NCBI GenBank assembly: GCA_028286915.1
Contig: JAQBQQ010000045.1
Span: forward strand, 1 to 39,146
DNA length: 39,146 nt
Source: Candidatus Peribacteria bacterium
GTDB taxonomy: Bacteria > Patescibacteriota > Gracilibacteria > Peribacterales > Peribacteraceae
Reading direction: 5' to 3'
Shown here: positions 1 through 8,473 of the stretch, piece after piece
How the letters are laid out: every line of letters starts with the position of its first letter
How positions within the stretch are numbered: position 1 is the first letter of the stretch
The notes under the pieces: generated by a model
Seen by the model: only the letters and a program-made list of their open reading frames with translations
What the model was told of the DNA's origin: nothing
Databases searched by the model: none
Position numbers and translations under genes: made by a program

Positions 1-1603
1 CATCTTCCATGAGCGTAAGGCAGCCGTTTCTGAAATAATCCTGAATACGCGGGCCGAAAATTTCTTCGCCAAACATTTTCACCATCATGTTCATGGCGTC
101 CAGCGCAATTAAATCTCTCTCTTCCGGCGTTTTGCCTTCCAGCAGGTTCAGTCCCAGCGGTCGTTCGGTATCTGCCGGGTTGAAGTAAATAACGTCATCG
201 GCCCGGGAGCGGGGGATGTACGGCATGACATCTTCTATAAGCGAGCCGTGCGGATCGACAATGCAGACGCCTTTGCCATTGGCAAAATCCTGCCGGGCCA
301 TCAGCTGGATAATGGAAGATTTCCCCGTACCTGTTTGTCCGATAATATAAAAGTGGCGGAACCGGTCTTCCTGCTTCATGAAGATTTTCTGCTTCTCGCC
401 GCGGTACGTGTTCTGTCCCAGGAACAGTCCTTCTTCCGGAATACTTTTTGGCGCCGGTGCCACTTTAAAGTTCTGCCATTTAATAGATTCCACTTTGTTA
501 TATTTGATGTTCGGCAAATGGAAAAAGCTGGCCAGTTCCATTGTGCCAAGCAGCATCTTGGGCGTGCGCAGCGCCTGATACACCGTTCTGCGCGGGCTGC
601 GGCGGATGAACTGCTCCACAACTTTGTCCTGCTGACGGAAGGGCGGACTTGTAAATGAGTTTCCCCGTACATCTCCAAACTGGCTGAAGGCAGCTTTAAT
701 ACCATCCAGAAGGTTTTGCGCCCGGCTTTGGCTGGCAGCCGATGTAAGCAGGCGAACGGTGCAGGTAAAACCCGGGTTCGACGCTTTTTCATCCACGCCC
801 TTGCTGTACTCTTCAATCATCTGCGATACGCGCTCGCCCGTTGCCTCCTGGGATTGGGCCTTAATGGCATCGTCCGGCGAGGTGAGTAAATCAAACATCG
901 ATGAAAGCCAGGTAACCGGATTCATGAGGCTTGCCTTCTTCTTTTTGGGGTTCAGTAGATTTTTGGCCTCTTTCTGCAGCTTCTCCTGCCAGCCGGATTT
1001 GGCCGGGCGCAGAATAAATTGCACGGCGGCGCCTTCATCCACTTTTAATTTGGAAAAGGCATTGGTAATGGAATTAAGCGGATCGCTTTTTAGTTGCTGA
1101 TACGTTTTGAAAACGGATGTGAACGGCTTTTGCGGAACCAATGCCGTTGCCTCTACGACCGAATCGCTGGTAAAAATATTGTAGTCTTCCACTTCATCGA
1201 TAATGACATCCGGATAAAACGATGTCAGTTGTTTCTCCATGAGGTGAGCGATTTTGCGCGGGCAGACGACAAACAGCAGAATTTCTCCGGCCAGCGCCGC
1301 GTATTCCACGGAAAAGAATGTCTGGCCGTGTAATCTGCTGGCGAAGCTGCCGCTGTACAAGCTATGCAGCGATTGATACATGTGATCCATTACGCCAAGA
1401 ACCTCGCGGAAATCATTACCGGAGAATTGTTCGGATTGCACTTCCTTATCCTCTTTGCTTTCTTTTTTGGGTACCAGAATTTGCAAAAAAACCAAGTCGC
1501 GTTCGCGTTTAAAATCGGCCTGGAGACGGCTCCATGCAAAAAAGCCAAGAACTCCCGCATACAGGAGGATAAGCACGCCAATGCTGATGAGAATAGTCAT
1601 CAT
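1..1603 (-). CDS. T4SS-like membrane-anchored ATPase (VirD4/TraC-type), 3' end beyond window
   Basis: The gene runs off the left edge; 534 residues are visible. It opens with one membrane segment (residues 3-22) followed by a charged cytoplasmic region. The P-loop IIGQTGTGKSS lies near residues 420-431, followed by VCIVDPHGSLIEDV and the conserved EEIFGPRIQDYFRNGCLTLM. The same layout occurs in the 869-aa protein at 29676-32285 (FGPRIQHYFRNGCLTLMDD), so the two are clear paralogs. This family (type IV secretion DNA-binding/DUF87-like ATPases) powers DNA or protein export or pilus assembly at the inner membrane; the substrate is not shown. ATG 1603 is chosen over ATG 1600 because it lies 14 nt after an extended -10 box; there is no Shine-Dalgarno. 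Family confidence is high, exact role unknown. Confidence 0.88.
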   Translation of the reverse strand, partial: MMTILISIGVLILLYAGVLGFFAWSRLQADFKRERDLVFLQILVPKKESKEDKEVQSEQFSGNDFREVLGVMDHMYQSLHSLYSGSFASRLHGQTFFSVEYAALAGEILLFVVCPRKIAHLMEKQLTSFYPDVIIDEVEDYNIFTSDSVVEATALVPQKPFTSVFKTYQQLKSDPLNSITNAFSKLKVDEGAAVQFILRPAKSGWQEKLQKEAKNLLNPKKKKASLMNPVTWLSSMFDLLTSPDDAIKAQSQEATGERVSQMIEEYSKGVDEKASNPGFTCTVRLLTSAASQSRAQNLLDGIKAAFSQFGDVRGNSFTSPPFRQQDKVVEQFIRRSPRRTVYQALRTPKMLLGTMELASFFHLPNIKYNKVESIKWQNFKVAPAPKSIPEEGLFLGQNTYRGEKQKIFMKQEDRFRHFYIIGQTGTGKSSIIQLMARQDFANGKGVCIVDPHGSLIEDVMPYIPRSRADDVIYFNPADTERPLGLNLLEGKTPEERDLIALDAMNMMVKMFGEEIFGPRIQDYFRNGCLTLMED

Positions 1604-1617
1604 GATTCTATCGTACC

Positions 1618-1626
1618 ATTATACCA
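1618..1626 (-). promoter_or_regulatory. Extended -10 promoter for the left-edge ATPase gene
   Basis: On the minus strand this reads TGGTATAAT, a perfect extended -10. No good -35 is present. The box ends 14 nt before ATG 1603, so the predicted transcript leader is about 8 nt. Confidence 0.6.
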
Positions 1627-1866
1627 TACTTTTGTGCGAAAAGTGATACCAAGTTGCCATAAAAGGAGCGGTATTCGCAAAAACCGGATAACGCCTCTTC
1701 CGGCCTGCCATAGCGGCACGGGAACATGATTTGCAGGTACGATAACGGCATAGTGAGTATAGTCGGATGGCGCGGGTGCAAGAGGAGGAACAAAAGATAT
1801 TTTGCGGGCGGCTTTTCTTGGCTTTTAGCGGCCAATGCAGCAAACTGATGCCACTCCGCTTTTATT

Positions 1867-3030
1867 ATGAACGTTATTTGGCAAATACGGCGTGGAATGC
1901 AAGCTTTGTACCGCGGATCTTTGCAGTACCTGTTTGGCAGGCCGTCGCTGCGGTCGGTCCACGGCTGGCGGTTAACATTCCGGTTGCGCACACTGCTGTT
2001 GCTCCGGGGAAAGGGGACTCTTCAGAGTCTCACGCCGCATCGCGACGTAAAATTATGGGTGGATAAGGAAGCTTTTCCGCGCGTCTTCAGCTTACTCCAG
2101 AAAGCCGAACACACTATTGTAATTCAGATGTTTATCTGGCGTGATGACGAGATCGGCCAGCGGATGGCGACTGTATTATTGGAAGCCGCCAACCGAGGCG
2201 TGCGTGTGGATATTACCAAGGAAGCCATTGGGGATGTGTTTGAAGTGCATCGTGATTTTCTCTCGACTAAAAATCAGGCTCAGCCGTTGTGGCAGCGCTT
2301 CTGGAAACATCCGAATATACGCATTCATTACGCCACCAATAATGATCATGCGAAGGTGTATATTATTGACGGGAAAATTCTTCTGCTTACCGGCATGAAC
2401 ATAGCCGACGAGTATCATTATATTTTACATGACTACCTGGTGGAGCTGCGCGGAAACCGCTTCGTAGAGCGCTATTTAACGCGCGGTGAATTGCCGGACG
2501 GCGGTAGTCGCGTGCAGATAAAAATGAATAACGAAGTAGTGAAAGAAATTCGTCCGGTTGTCATGCAGCTTCTGGCCGGGGCAAAAAAATCGATTGTTAT
2601 CGAACATTGTTATTTGTCTGATCCGGCTGTTATTCAGCTGCTTATCAAGCGCAGTAAAGACGGCGTGCGCGTTACTATTATTACGCCGGAGAAAATGGAA
2701 TTCGTGCACCACTTTTCCAGCATGGAAGCCATGAGCGAACTGGTCACCAAAGGATCGCCAAAATTTTTAAAAGTATTTTTATTTCCGGGCGAGTTTCATG
2801 CAAAGATTTTGCTTGTCGATCATGTAAAGGCGTTCATCGGTTCCGCCAATCTTATGACATCATCGCTGGATGAAATGGGTGAAGTGAATGTTCTGTTGCA
2901 GGGCAACCGGCAGCTGGCGCTTATAAAACTGCGCGACATACTGCGGGCGGATATTCTTAAGAGCAAACTTATGACCAGTCCGTCACGCATGCGCTGGGCA
3001 GTGCGATGGCTTGCCTGGCTGAAACTGTGA
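1867..3030 (+). CDS. Phospholipase D / cardiolipin synthase-family protein
   Basis: The 387-aa protein has two HKD motifs, HAKVYIID at residues 161-168 and HAKILLVD at 311-318. Each is followed by the expected G/S-x-N turn (TGMNIADEY; IGSANLMTSS). Two HKD halves form one active site in the PLD superfamily; bacterial members with this length include cardiolipin synthases, which join phosphatidyl groups at the membrane. Unlike E. coli ClsA there are no clear N-terminal transmembrane helices; the first 50 residues are basic and moderately hydrophobic, suggesting peripheral membrane contact. There is no Shine-Dalgarno before ATG 1867. Enzyme superfamily is certain; substrate is inferred, and a nuclease or other phosphatidyltransferase role cannot be excluded. 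Confidence 0.85.
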   Translation: MNVIWQIRRGMQALYRGSLQYLFGRPSLRSVHGWRLTFRLRTLLLLRGKGTLQSLTPHRDVKLWVDKEAFPRVFSLLQKAEHTIVIQMFIWRDDEIGQRMATVLLEAANRGVRVDITKEAIGDVFEVHRDFLSTKNQAQPLWQRFWKHPNIRIHYATNNDHAKVYIIDGKILLLTGMNIADEYHYILHDYLVELRGNRFVERYLTRGELPDGGSRVQIKMNNEVVKEIRPVVMQLLAGAKKSIVIEHCYLSDPAVIQLLIKRSKDGVRVTIITPEKMEFVHHFSSMEAMSELVTKGSPKFLKVFLFPGEFHAKILLVDHVKAFIGSANLMTSSLDEMGEVNVLLQGNRQLALIKLRDILRADILKSKLMTSPSRMRWAVRWLAWLKL

Positions 3031-3161
3031 AGAGGACAGACTCAGCCGGGTACGATGTATTCCGTTTATCGTAGGAATAATGCACACATACCCTGCTTTT
3101 GACGTATCTGTCATGTAGCAAGAGGAGCCGGGCATTTGATCTCCCAAAATGGGCAAAAAAA

Positions 3162-3170
3162 TGGTATACT
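3162..3170 (+). promoter_or_regulatory. Extended -10 promoter, Cys-rich protein gene
   Basis: TGGTATACT ends 11 nt before ATG 3182, giving a predicted leader of about 5 nt. There is no recognisable -35. Confidence 0.55.
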
Positions 3171-3181
3171 AATAAGAATTT

Positions 3182-4642
3182 ATGACACACACACGCATAT
3201 GGCCGGTGGTGGCAACGACAACCGCATTCCTGGGGATTGTGGTCATGTTGTCTGTGGATGGCGCCGCCGTGCGGGCCCAGTCCAATGACTGTATTGGTAA
3301 GCCGTACGGCTACCCGGGCTGCCCCATGCTGGAGCAGAGTGCCGTTTCTTCTTCCGCGGTACCTGCGCATTGCGGTGACGGCGTGCTGCAGAAAGATGAA
3401 GGCGAGACGTGTGACGAGGGACGAATGAACGGCCAGGGAGCCTGTACCAGCAGCTGCGTGCTGCTCTATTGTGGTGACGGAAAAATCTCGGTCCAGGCCG
3501 GAGAAGAATGCGAGCCGAAAGTGGAGCAGGTATACGCGCAGGATCCGCAGACAGGCGAGATGAAAGTACAGAAACGTTTTGTAGCCCAGAGCTGCGGAAC
3601 ATATTGCACGGCTCCGGCATATGATGCGCAGGGGAAAACAAGCGGCGGTTGTCGTAAGAATTTCCAGGCGGCCTGTACGGTTTCATCCGTTTCATCGTCA
3701 ACGGGTTCTGCCAAACCTGCAGCCGGTTCATCTGTCTCAAGTGCGTCTGCAGGCTCTGTGTCATCCGTTGCAGCTGTATCATCGCCTGCTTCTTCTGCTT
3801 CTTCGCAGTCTTCTGCGCCGATAGTTCTCAGCAGCCTGGCATCTTCGTCATTGCCGGTTATTCCCGCAGCCGCTTGCGGCGATGGTATACGTCAGTCTCC
3901 GGAGGAATGTGACGATGGTAATCAGAATCCAAGTGACCTGTGCTCCAATACATGCCGTTTGCCGGCGTGCGGCGATGGCATCAGACAGGCAAATGAAGAA
4001 TGCGACGACGGTAATCGTAGCAACGCCGATGCGTGTTCCAATGTGTGCACCGTCTTACGTTGCGGCGATGGCATAGTGAATGCCGGCGAAGAGTGCGATG
4101 ACGGCAATCAGCTGAATACAGACGCATGCTCCAATAGTTGCCGGTTCGCTCATTGTGGCGACGGGATCATCCAGGCCAATGAAGAATGTGATGACGGCAA
4201 CCATGATAATACCGATGCATGTTCCAACACATGCCATGTTCCACGTTGTGGCAATGGTATGGTTGAAGGTGCCGAGCAGTGCGATAATGGCTTGCGTAAT
4301 TCAAACATGTCAAAGAACGCCTGTCGTCTGAACTGCCGCCAGCCCGTATGCGGTGATAAAGTAATTGATTCGGGTGAAGAATGTGACGGCGGCGCCTATT
4401 GCACCGGCACCTGTACATTAACCGCGCCTGTTGCGACAGTGGCCGTTAAAACACCACCGGCAACCACCGATAAGAATTCCATTGTGCTGCAGGCCATCGT
4501 CGGCTCGCTCATTATTGTAACCGGTATACTTGGTTACCTGCTTCGTACAAAAATTCTGATTCTGCTCGGCCTCAAAAAGCCGGTGAAAGACATGGACGAT
4601 TTGCCGCTGGACCAAATAGAGGCGCCTTGGAATAAATGGTAA
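3182..4642 (+). CDS. Membrane-anchored Cys-rich repeat protein (DUF4215-type)
   Basis: The 486-aa protein has a signal peptide (about residues 1-32, hydrophobic core [11 protein letters not shown], cleavage near VRAQ). A Cys-rich head (62-165) follows, then a low-complexity Ser/Ala/Val linker (166-229), and a run of Cys-rich repeats of the form CGDGI..xEECDDGN..(D)ACSNxC starting at about 232, 263, 294 and 325, with two degenerate copies after them. One transmembrane helix (434-463) and a short acidic cytoplasmic tail end the protein. The repeats match the Myxococcus Cys-rich/DUF4215 type, thought to be extracellular disulfide-bonded modules. An adhesin or surface-stalk role is inference. A smaller Cys-rich protein occurs at 19426-20010. 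Confidence 0.82.
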   Translation: MTHTRIWPVVATTTAFLGIVVMLSVDGAAVRAQSNDCIGKPYGYPGCPMLEQSAVSSSAVPAHCGDGVLQKDEGETCDEGRMNGQGACTSSCVLLYCGDGKISVQAGEECEPKVEQVYAQDPQTGEMKVQKRFVAQSCGTYCTAPAYDAQGKTSGGCRKNFQAACTVSSVSSSTGSAKPAAGSSVSSASAGSVSSVAAVSSPASSASSQSSAPIVLSSLASSSLPVIPAAACGDGIRQSPEECDDGNQNPSDLCSNTCRLPACGDGIRQANEECDDGNRSNADACSNVCTVLRCGDGIVNAGEECDDGNQLNTDACSNSCRFAHCGDGIIQANEECDDGNHDNTDACSNTCHVPRCGNGMVEGAEQCDNGLRNSNMSKNACRLNCRQPVCGDKVIDSGEECDGGAYCTGTCTLTAPVATVAVKTPPATTDKNSIVLQAIVGSLIIVTGILGYLLRTKILILLGLKKPVKDMDDLPLDQIEAPWNKW

Positions 4643-4717
4643 TAGAAGATGAGAGAGAGAATACATTCCAGGTATTACAGGGAAAAGACGGGCAATGCGG
4701 AGCCACGCGGATAGTAT

Positions 4718-6001
4718 TTACTGTAAACGAAAAGGCGTTCCATAGTCGCCATCGGCAGATGGTGGTTGCGTGTGAATGTAGTGAAAAAAATAACCCGTGA
4801 ACAGCAGATTTGTGATCATGATAATAATCAGCGACAAGGAAAAGAGATAGCCGGCCAGTGAAGATTTTTTGGAAAGATCGAATGCTGCCAGACACACGCC
4901 CAGCGGAAAGAGCGGATAAAAAATGATATGATAATGTGGATAAACAGGTACGCGCACAATAAAGAAAGCAGCCGTTGTCAGCACAAAGTGGAGCAGCAGA
5001 AAGAAGACAAGTGTATCCCGTGTGCCGATTTTTTTTCGCTGGATTAGATGTTCTATGGTCGCTAATGATTGATAGGCAACAGAAAGAAAGCTGATGCCGG
5101 CAATAATTACATAGAAAGTAAATACCACAGGCGAAACAGACATAAACGGCTGTTGCAGGAACTGGGAAAAAGCGGCTTTTCCCAGAAGATACTCAAAACC
5201 ATTGCCGCTTGTTATGCCGGCGGACCATTGCCAGTAGGACACTAAATCCAGAGATTCATGCGTGCTCTTATGAAGCGCATACAGAATATTCTGCCCGTGC
5301 GTTTGCAGCTGATACCATACGTACGGACTGTAGATAAGCAGGAAAACCAGGCAGCCAATGTACATATCCCGGGTTTTTACCGGTATTTTTTGCAAAATCA
5401 GGAATATGCCCAGCGTAAAAGGCAGGCACCAGGCACTCATATGTAATTGTGTAAGAAAAGCGGTAAGCATAAAAAGCAGAATCAGCTTCCATGGCTTATA
5501 GTTTTCCAGCAAAGACATAAGTACGATGAGCAGACACACGAAAAAGGGAAACAGCAAATCCTGCGCCCAGATTTTCCGGGAATAGATAATGGCCCACGGC
5601 GCACTGGCAAAAAGCGCCGTTGTCCACAGGGCAACAGATGCATTTGTATTTTTTCTGAGCAGAACGTACAGCAATGCGATGCCGGCAACATTCAGCCAGG
5701 CGATCATAGCTGCGGCCGGAAGGGGATTGCTGCTTATGAGTGCGGGAATGCCAAGAATCCAGGTAAAGAGCGGCGGGTTAAGCAGCCCGACAGATGATGG
5801 CAGCCCCGTAAGCGCAAGGCCGTTGCCGTGCCACTGCGCACCGGCCAATGCCCATGCCTGCTGCTCATCATATTTGTATTCCATGAGTTGTAAAAAACCG
5901 ACACGCTGGAAACAGGCAATGCCAATGGCCGCCCATAAAAAAATTGTCACCGCATACTGCGCGGGTGGTTTGAAAAAAGCGGAGAGAGTGCGTTGCGGCA
6001 T
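4718..6001 (-). CDS. GT-C fold membrane glycosyltransferase (ArnT/PMT-like, GT39/83-type)
   Basis: The protein of about 427 aa is very hydrophobic, with about ten predicted membrane segments. After the first helix it carries the acidic loop EYKYDEQQAWALAG; a DE pair here is typical of lipid-linked sugar transferases of the ArnT/PMT/RgtA type. A conserved-looking ARKIW-like segment (YSRKIWAQDLLFPF) follows two helices later. The product would move a sugar from a polyprenyl-phosphate donor to an envelope acceptor on the outer face of the membrane; donor and acceptor are unknown. Start ATG 6001 (MPQRT...) is preferred: an upstream ATG at 6055 would add 18 basic/Cys residues and overlap the end of tsf. 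It is probably cotranscribed with tsf, whose stop lies 43 nt upstream. Confidence 0.7.
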   Translation of the reverse strand: MPQRTLSAFFKPPAQYAVTIFLWAAIGIACFQRVGFLQLMEYKYDEQQAWALAGAQWHGNGLALTGLPSSVGLLNPPLFTWILGIPALISSNPLPAAAMIAWLNVAGIALLYVLLRKNTNASVALWTTALFASAPWAIIYSRKIWAQDLLFPFFVCLLIVLMSLLENYKPWKLILLFMLTAFLTQLHMSAWCLPFTLGIFLILQKIPVKTRDMYIGCLVFLLIYSPYVWYQLQTHGQNILYALHKSTHESLDLVSYWQWSAGITSGNGFEYLLGKAAFSQFLQQPFMSVSPVVFTFYVIIAGISFLSVAYQSLATIEHLIQRKKIGTRDTLVFFLLLHFVLTTAAFFIVRVPVYPHYHIIFYPLFPLGVCLAAFDLSKKSSLAGYLFSLSLIIIMITNLLFTGYFFHYIHTQPPSADGDYGTPFRLQ

Positions 6002-6044
6002 TGTGCAGCACTCTACCCCGCCTTTGGATTTCTTTCTACTGTCC

Positions 6045-6827
6045 CTACGCTGCAATACGAAGGTACTGCGTCACGTTTGCGTCACCCAGATATTGTTTCA
6101 CTGTCAGATTCTGATCCTTCACAAAGGACTGGGAGATCAATGAATTTTCCTCGCGGAACTTCCTCTCTTTGCCCTGCATGATCTTTTCCATAATTTCGGC
6201 AGGCTTTTTATCGTCTTTCATCTGCTCGTCCCAGATAGTGTGCTCGCGTTCCACGGCGGCAGCGGGTACATCTTCCGGCTTCACGTACTGCGGGTTCATG
6301 GCGGCGGCATGCATGGCGACATCTTTGGCAAGGTCGGCTGAGCCGTCTTTATCCAGGCCGACTACCACGCCGATCTTGCGGTTGCTGTGGACGTATGTGC
6401 CCACGGACTTGGCGCTTACTTCGTGAATATCTTCGACAGAAATGGAAATATGTTCGGCAAGCTTCTGTACGATATCGGCTATCTTTGGTTCCATGGTAGA
6501 TACGGCTGCCTCTTTGCCGTCGGCCAGAATGTGGTCAACAATGCCGCGGCCGAAGTTGAGGAAGTCATCGGAACGGGCTACGAAGTCCGTTTCGCAACGG
6601 ATAAGAACGAGGGCGGCTTTCACGCCGTCTTCGGCAACGAAAATAGCGCCTTCATGCTGCTCGCGGTCGGCCTTTTTAACGGCGCCGGCAATCCCTTTTT
6701 TGCGAAGAATATCGATGGCTGCTTCCTGGTCGCCATTGGCTTCTTCCAGTGCCTGCTTACAGGCCAGAATACTTACGCCGGTTCGTGCGCGGAGGGCGGC
6801 AACATCGGCAGCGGATACGGGGGACAT
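6045..6827 (-). CDS. tsf: Elongation factor Ts
   Basis: The 260-aa protein is EF-Ts, which exchanges GDP for GTP on EF-Tu during translation. It has the N-terminal UBA-like segment (LRARTGVSILACKQALEEA, residues 12-30, where most bacteria have an Asp before the Cys). The CETDFVAR core motif follows near residue 78 (preceded by Arg rather than the usual Asn), then the HSNRKIGVVVGL dimerisation core and AMHAAAMNPQYV. The length is close to typical. It lies 126 bp downstream of rpsB, the classic rpsB-tsf order, but a repeat-rich hairpin separates the two. A possible TACTATACT -10 lies between the hairpin and the start. No Shine-Dalgarno is seen before ATG 6827. Confidence 0.96.
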   Translation of the reverse strand: MSPVSAADVAALRARTGVSILACKQALEEANGDQEAAIDILRKKGIAGAVKKADREQHEGAIFVAEDGVKAALVLIRCETDFVARSDDFLNFGRGIVDHILADGKEAAVSTMEPKIADIVQKLAEHISISVEDIHEVSAKSVGTYVHSNRKIGVVVGLDKDGSADLAKDVAMHAAAMNPQYVKPEDVPAAAVEREHTIWDEQMKDDKKPAEIMEKIMQGKERKFREENSLISQSFVKDQNLTVKQYLGDANVTQYLRIAA

Positions 6828-6873
6828 AGTTCTAGGGGGAAGTGGTATGGAATAGTATAGTAGAATGAAAATC

Positions 6874-6949
6874 GTTTGTTGGTTAGTTCGTTGGTTCGTT
6901 TATGGATAAGCTATGAAACAAAAAACGAACAAACGATAAACGATCAAAC
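6874..6949 (-). repeat. Inverted repeat built from phased GTTN tetranucleotides (rpsB-tsf spacer)
   Basis: Positions 6874-6901 contain seven consecutive GTTN tetrads (T, G, A, C, G, C, T in the fourth place). The opposite arm, about 6916-6949, is built of AAAC/GAAC/GATC-like tetrads and can pair with it imperfectly around a loop of about 14 nt. It sits between rpsB and tsf. It could act as a transcription attenuator or mRNA stability hairpin; that is inference. Confidence 0.6.
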
Positions 6950-6953
6950 GGAA

Positions 6954-7673
6954 TTATGCGTCTTCATCTTCATCATCATCCGTCTTCTTATTCTTCTTCT
7001 TTTCATCGGACAGCTCATTTTCGATAGTCTTTAAAATAAGTTCGATGGATTTGACGGCGTCGTCGTTGGCGGGAACAAAGGCGGTAAAGTTATCCGGGTC
7101 GGCATTGCTGTCGCAAATACCGTAGAGAGGGATTTTCAGCTTGGCTGCTTCCAGAACGGCAACGTGATCACGTACGGCGTCTAAGATAAAGACAGCATCC
7201 GGCAGGCCGGTCATTTTGGACACACCGGCAAGGGCAATATCCAGCTTGGCCAGTTTTTTCCGCAACTCCGTCTGCTCTTTCTTGGTATATTTTTCCACTT
7301 CGCCGGTCTGGAACGACTTCTGCAAATCCAGATAGTACTTCAAGCGGCGCTTAATGGTCTGCCAGTTGGTGAGCAGGCCGGGGATCCACTTCTTGGTTAC
7401 CATCGGCTGGCCAAGCGATTCAGCCAGGCTTTCCACCATGGGAATACTTTGCTGCTTGGTGGAGACGAACAGAATGGTTTTGCCTTCGAAGTGAAGTTTC
7501 TTGAGTGCGGCTGTTACTTCCTCCAGTCTGCTGCGGGTTTTCTCCAGATCAAAAATATGGATGCCTTTGCGGACACCGTACAAATAAGGCGCCATTTTAG
7601 GGTTCCACTTTTCTTTGCGGTGACCAAAGTGAACGGCATGTTCCAGAAGTGCTTTTTCGGTTGGGACTGGCAT
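6954..7673 (-). CDS. rpsB: 30S ribosomal protein S2
   Basis: The 239-aa protein is uS2. It begins MPVPTEKALLEHAVHFGHRK, where GHR-x-x-x-WNPKM is the family signature, and continues GIHIFDLEKT, then FVSTKQQS, KKWIPGLLTNW and GICDSNADPDNFTAFVPANDD. It binds the small subunit near S1 and the mRNA exit. The C-terminus is a Lys/Asp/Glu-rich tail (KKKNKKTDDDEDEDA). ATG 7673 is chosen because S2 proteins start just before this motif. The frame stays open upstream to 7772, but that extension would translate the heptad repeats and is not believed. No Shine-Dalgarno is visible. Confidence 0.96.
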   Translation of the reverse strand: MPVPTEKALLEHAVHFGHRKEKWNPKMAPYLYGVRKGIHIFDLEKTRSRLEEVTAALKKLHFEGKTILFVSTKQQSIPMVESLAESLGQPMVTKKWIPGLLTNWQTIKRRLKYYLDLQKSFQTGEVEKYTKKEQTELRKKLAKLDIALAGVSKMTGLPDAVFILDAVRDHVAVLEAAKLKIPLYGICDSNADPDNFTAFVPANDDAVKSIELILKTIENELSDEKKKNKKTDDDEDEDA

Positions 7674-7686
7674 GGGAATAAAAGAA

Positions 7687-7722
7687 GGAATTAGAGGAAT
7701 TAAATGAATGAGAGGATGTATG
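7687..7722 (-). repeat. Degenerate 9-nt tandem repeat in rpsB leader
   Basis: On the + strand four in-phase 9-mers can be read: GGAATTAGA, GGAATTAAA, TGAATGAGA and GGATGTATG. They lie between the rpsB start codon and the heptad-repeat hairpin. Confidence 0.45.
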
Positions 7723-7809
7723 AGTCTTGAATTTTGAGTTTTGAGTCCTGAAATATAATTTTCAAGATTCAAGACTCAGGACTCAAAACTCAGGATTCAT
7801 GATTCAAAT
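7721..7809 (-). repeat. Inverted repeat of phased heptanucleotides upstream of rpsB
   Basis: The left arm (7721-7755) is TGAGTCT, TGAATTT, TGAGTTT, TGAGTCC, TGAAATA, all in a 7-nt register. The right arm (7761-7809) is TTCAAGA twice, CTCAGGA, CTCAAAA, CTCAGGA, TTCATGA, TTCAAAT, also in exact register. The two arms are reverse-complementary versions of one TYYTGAR heptad and can form a long imperfect hairpin. On the minus strand this is the rpsB leader or promoter region. Confidence 0.75.
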
Positions 7810-8028
7810 ATGTCAGAATGACATAGAAGAGAAACCGGTAATCAGAATCCTTGGAACAGACATTCAGCGTCATTTCGCTCTAATTGCGGAGGATATCCCA
7901 TAGATTCATCCTTCGGCGCGCCCTTTTGGGCTTGCTCAGGATGCTCCTCTGGGAGCAGGACCGCAGCGATCAGCTGGATGTGATGTACCCTTTATAGCTT
8001 ATATTGGTGTGTTTAGGCAAATCTTTAT
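7810..8028. other. Non-coding stretch with REP-like hairpins between rpsB and the small-gene cassette
   Basis: No gene is supported between the rpsB start (7673) and ATG 8101. Besides the heptad repeats the stretch holds TGTCAGAATGACA (7811-7823) and a hairpin CATCCT...AGGATG at about 7907-7943. The second encloses TCGGCGC...GCTTGCTC, a longer-looped relative of the TCGACAGGCTC core near 15800 and 16285; an inner GCCC/GGGC stem and GCTCC-TCTG-GGAGC also occur. It probably contains the rpsB promoter, which I could not pin down. Confidence 0.45.
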
Positions 8029-8058
8029 TTGACATAAATTAATAAATTATTTTAATAT
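8029..8058 (+). promoter_or_regulatory. Sigma70-like promoter with perfect -35
   Basis: TTGACA at 8029-8034 is followed 18 nt later by TAATAT (8053-8058), or 17 nt later by TTAATA. A consensus -35 is unusual in this window, where most promoters are extended -10 only. It precedes the 89-aa gene at 8101. Confidence 0.5.
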
Positions 8059-8100
8059 ATAAAAGTTACAGTTCTTTCCTATTAAGGATCGGAGGACACG

Positions 8101-8370
8101 ATGAGGTTTGCTCTGGTTAATCGATGGCATGGTTCAGCTCTGATCCGGAGTCAGGACGCATCCCCTAGCGATATCGTGAAAATGAGGCTCGAGCTGCCTG
8201 AAAAGGTCGGTACAGATCCGTTCGCAGCTTTCGTGCTGACGAATCTGTTTAAAACAATCCGCGACAAGAAGCCTGTGGATGCTTCTGTACTTGATTCCCC
8301 GTTGCTAGATCCGGATCTCCGAGAGGCGATGCACTCCATTCTCAATTCGCCGCCATTTGAAACGCTGTAA
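8101..8370 (+). CDS. Hypothetical protein, 89 aa
   Basis: I do not recognise this protein. It is soluble and slightly acidic, with no signal peptide or membrane segment; the C-terminal third (DASVLDSPLLDPDLREAMHSIL) looks helical. Reality is well supported by context: a perfect GGAGG ribosome binding site (8091-8095) lies 5 nt before ATG 8101, a TTGACA promoter lies upstream and a strong intrinsic terminator follows 8 nt after the stop. Such a textbook expression unit is exceptional among the neighbours, which lack Shine-Dalgarno sites. This suggests either a highly translated small protein or recent transfer. Confidence 0.7.
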   Translation: MRFALVNRWHGSALIRSQDASPSDIVKMRLELPEKVGTDPFAAFVLTNLFKTIRDKKPVDASVLDSPLLDPDLREAMHSILNSPPFETL

Positions 8371-8377
8371 CGCTCAA

Positions 8378-8407
8378 AGCCCGTTCATCGCGAACGGGCT
8401 GTTTTTT
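8378..8407 (+). terminator. Intrinsic terminator after the 89-aa gene
   Basis: Perfect 9-bp stem AGCCCGTTC / GAACGGGCT with a 5-nt loop (ATCGC), followed by G and six T. Confidence 0.9.
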
Positions 8408-8473
8408 GACACACCTATTTTTCTATGATTTGATGAAGAGTGTGATAACCCGATCTTTTGATGAGTATTAGTC

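Noticed and set aside
7674-7772. N-terminal extension of ribosomal protein S2
   Set aside because: The extension would be translated from the heptad and nonamer repeats, and S2 proteins begin just before the EHAVHFGHRK segment.
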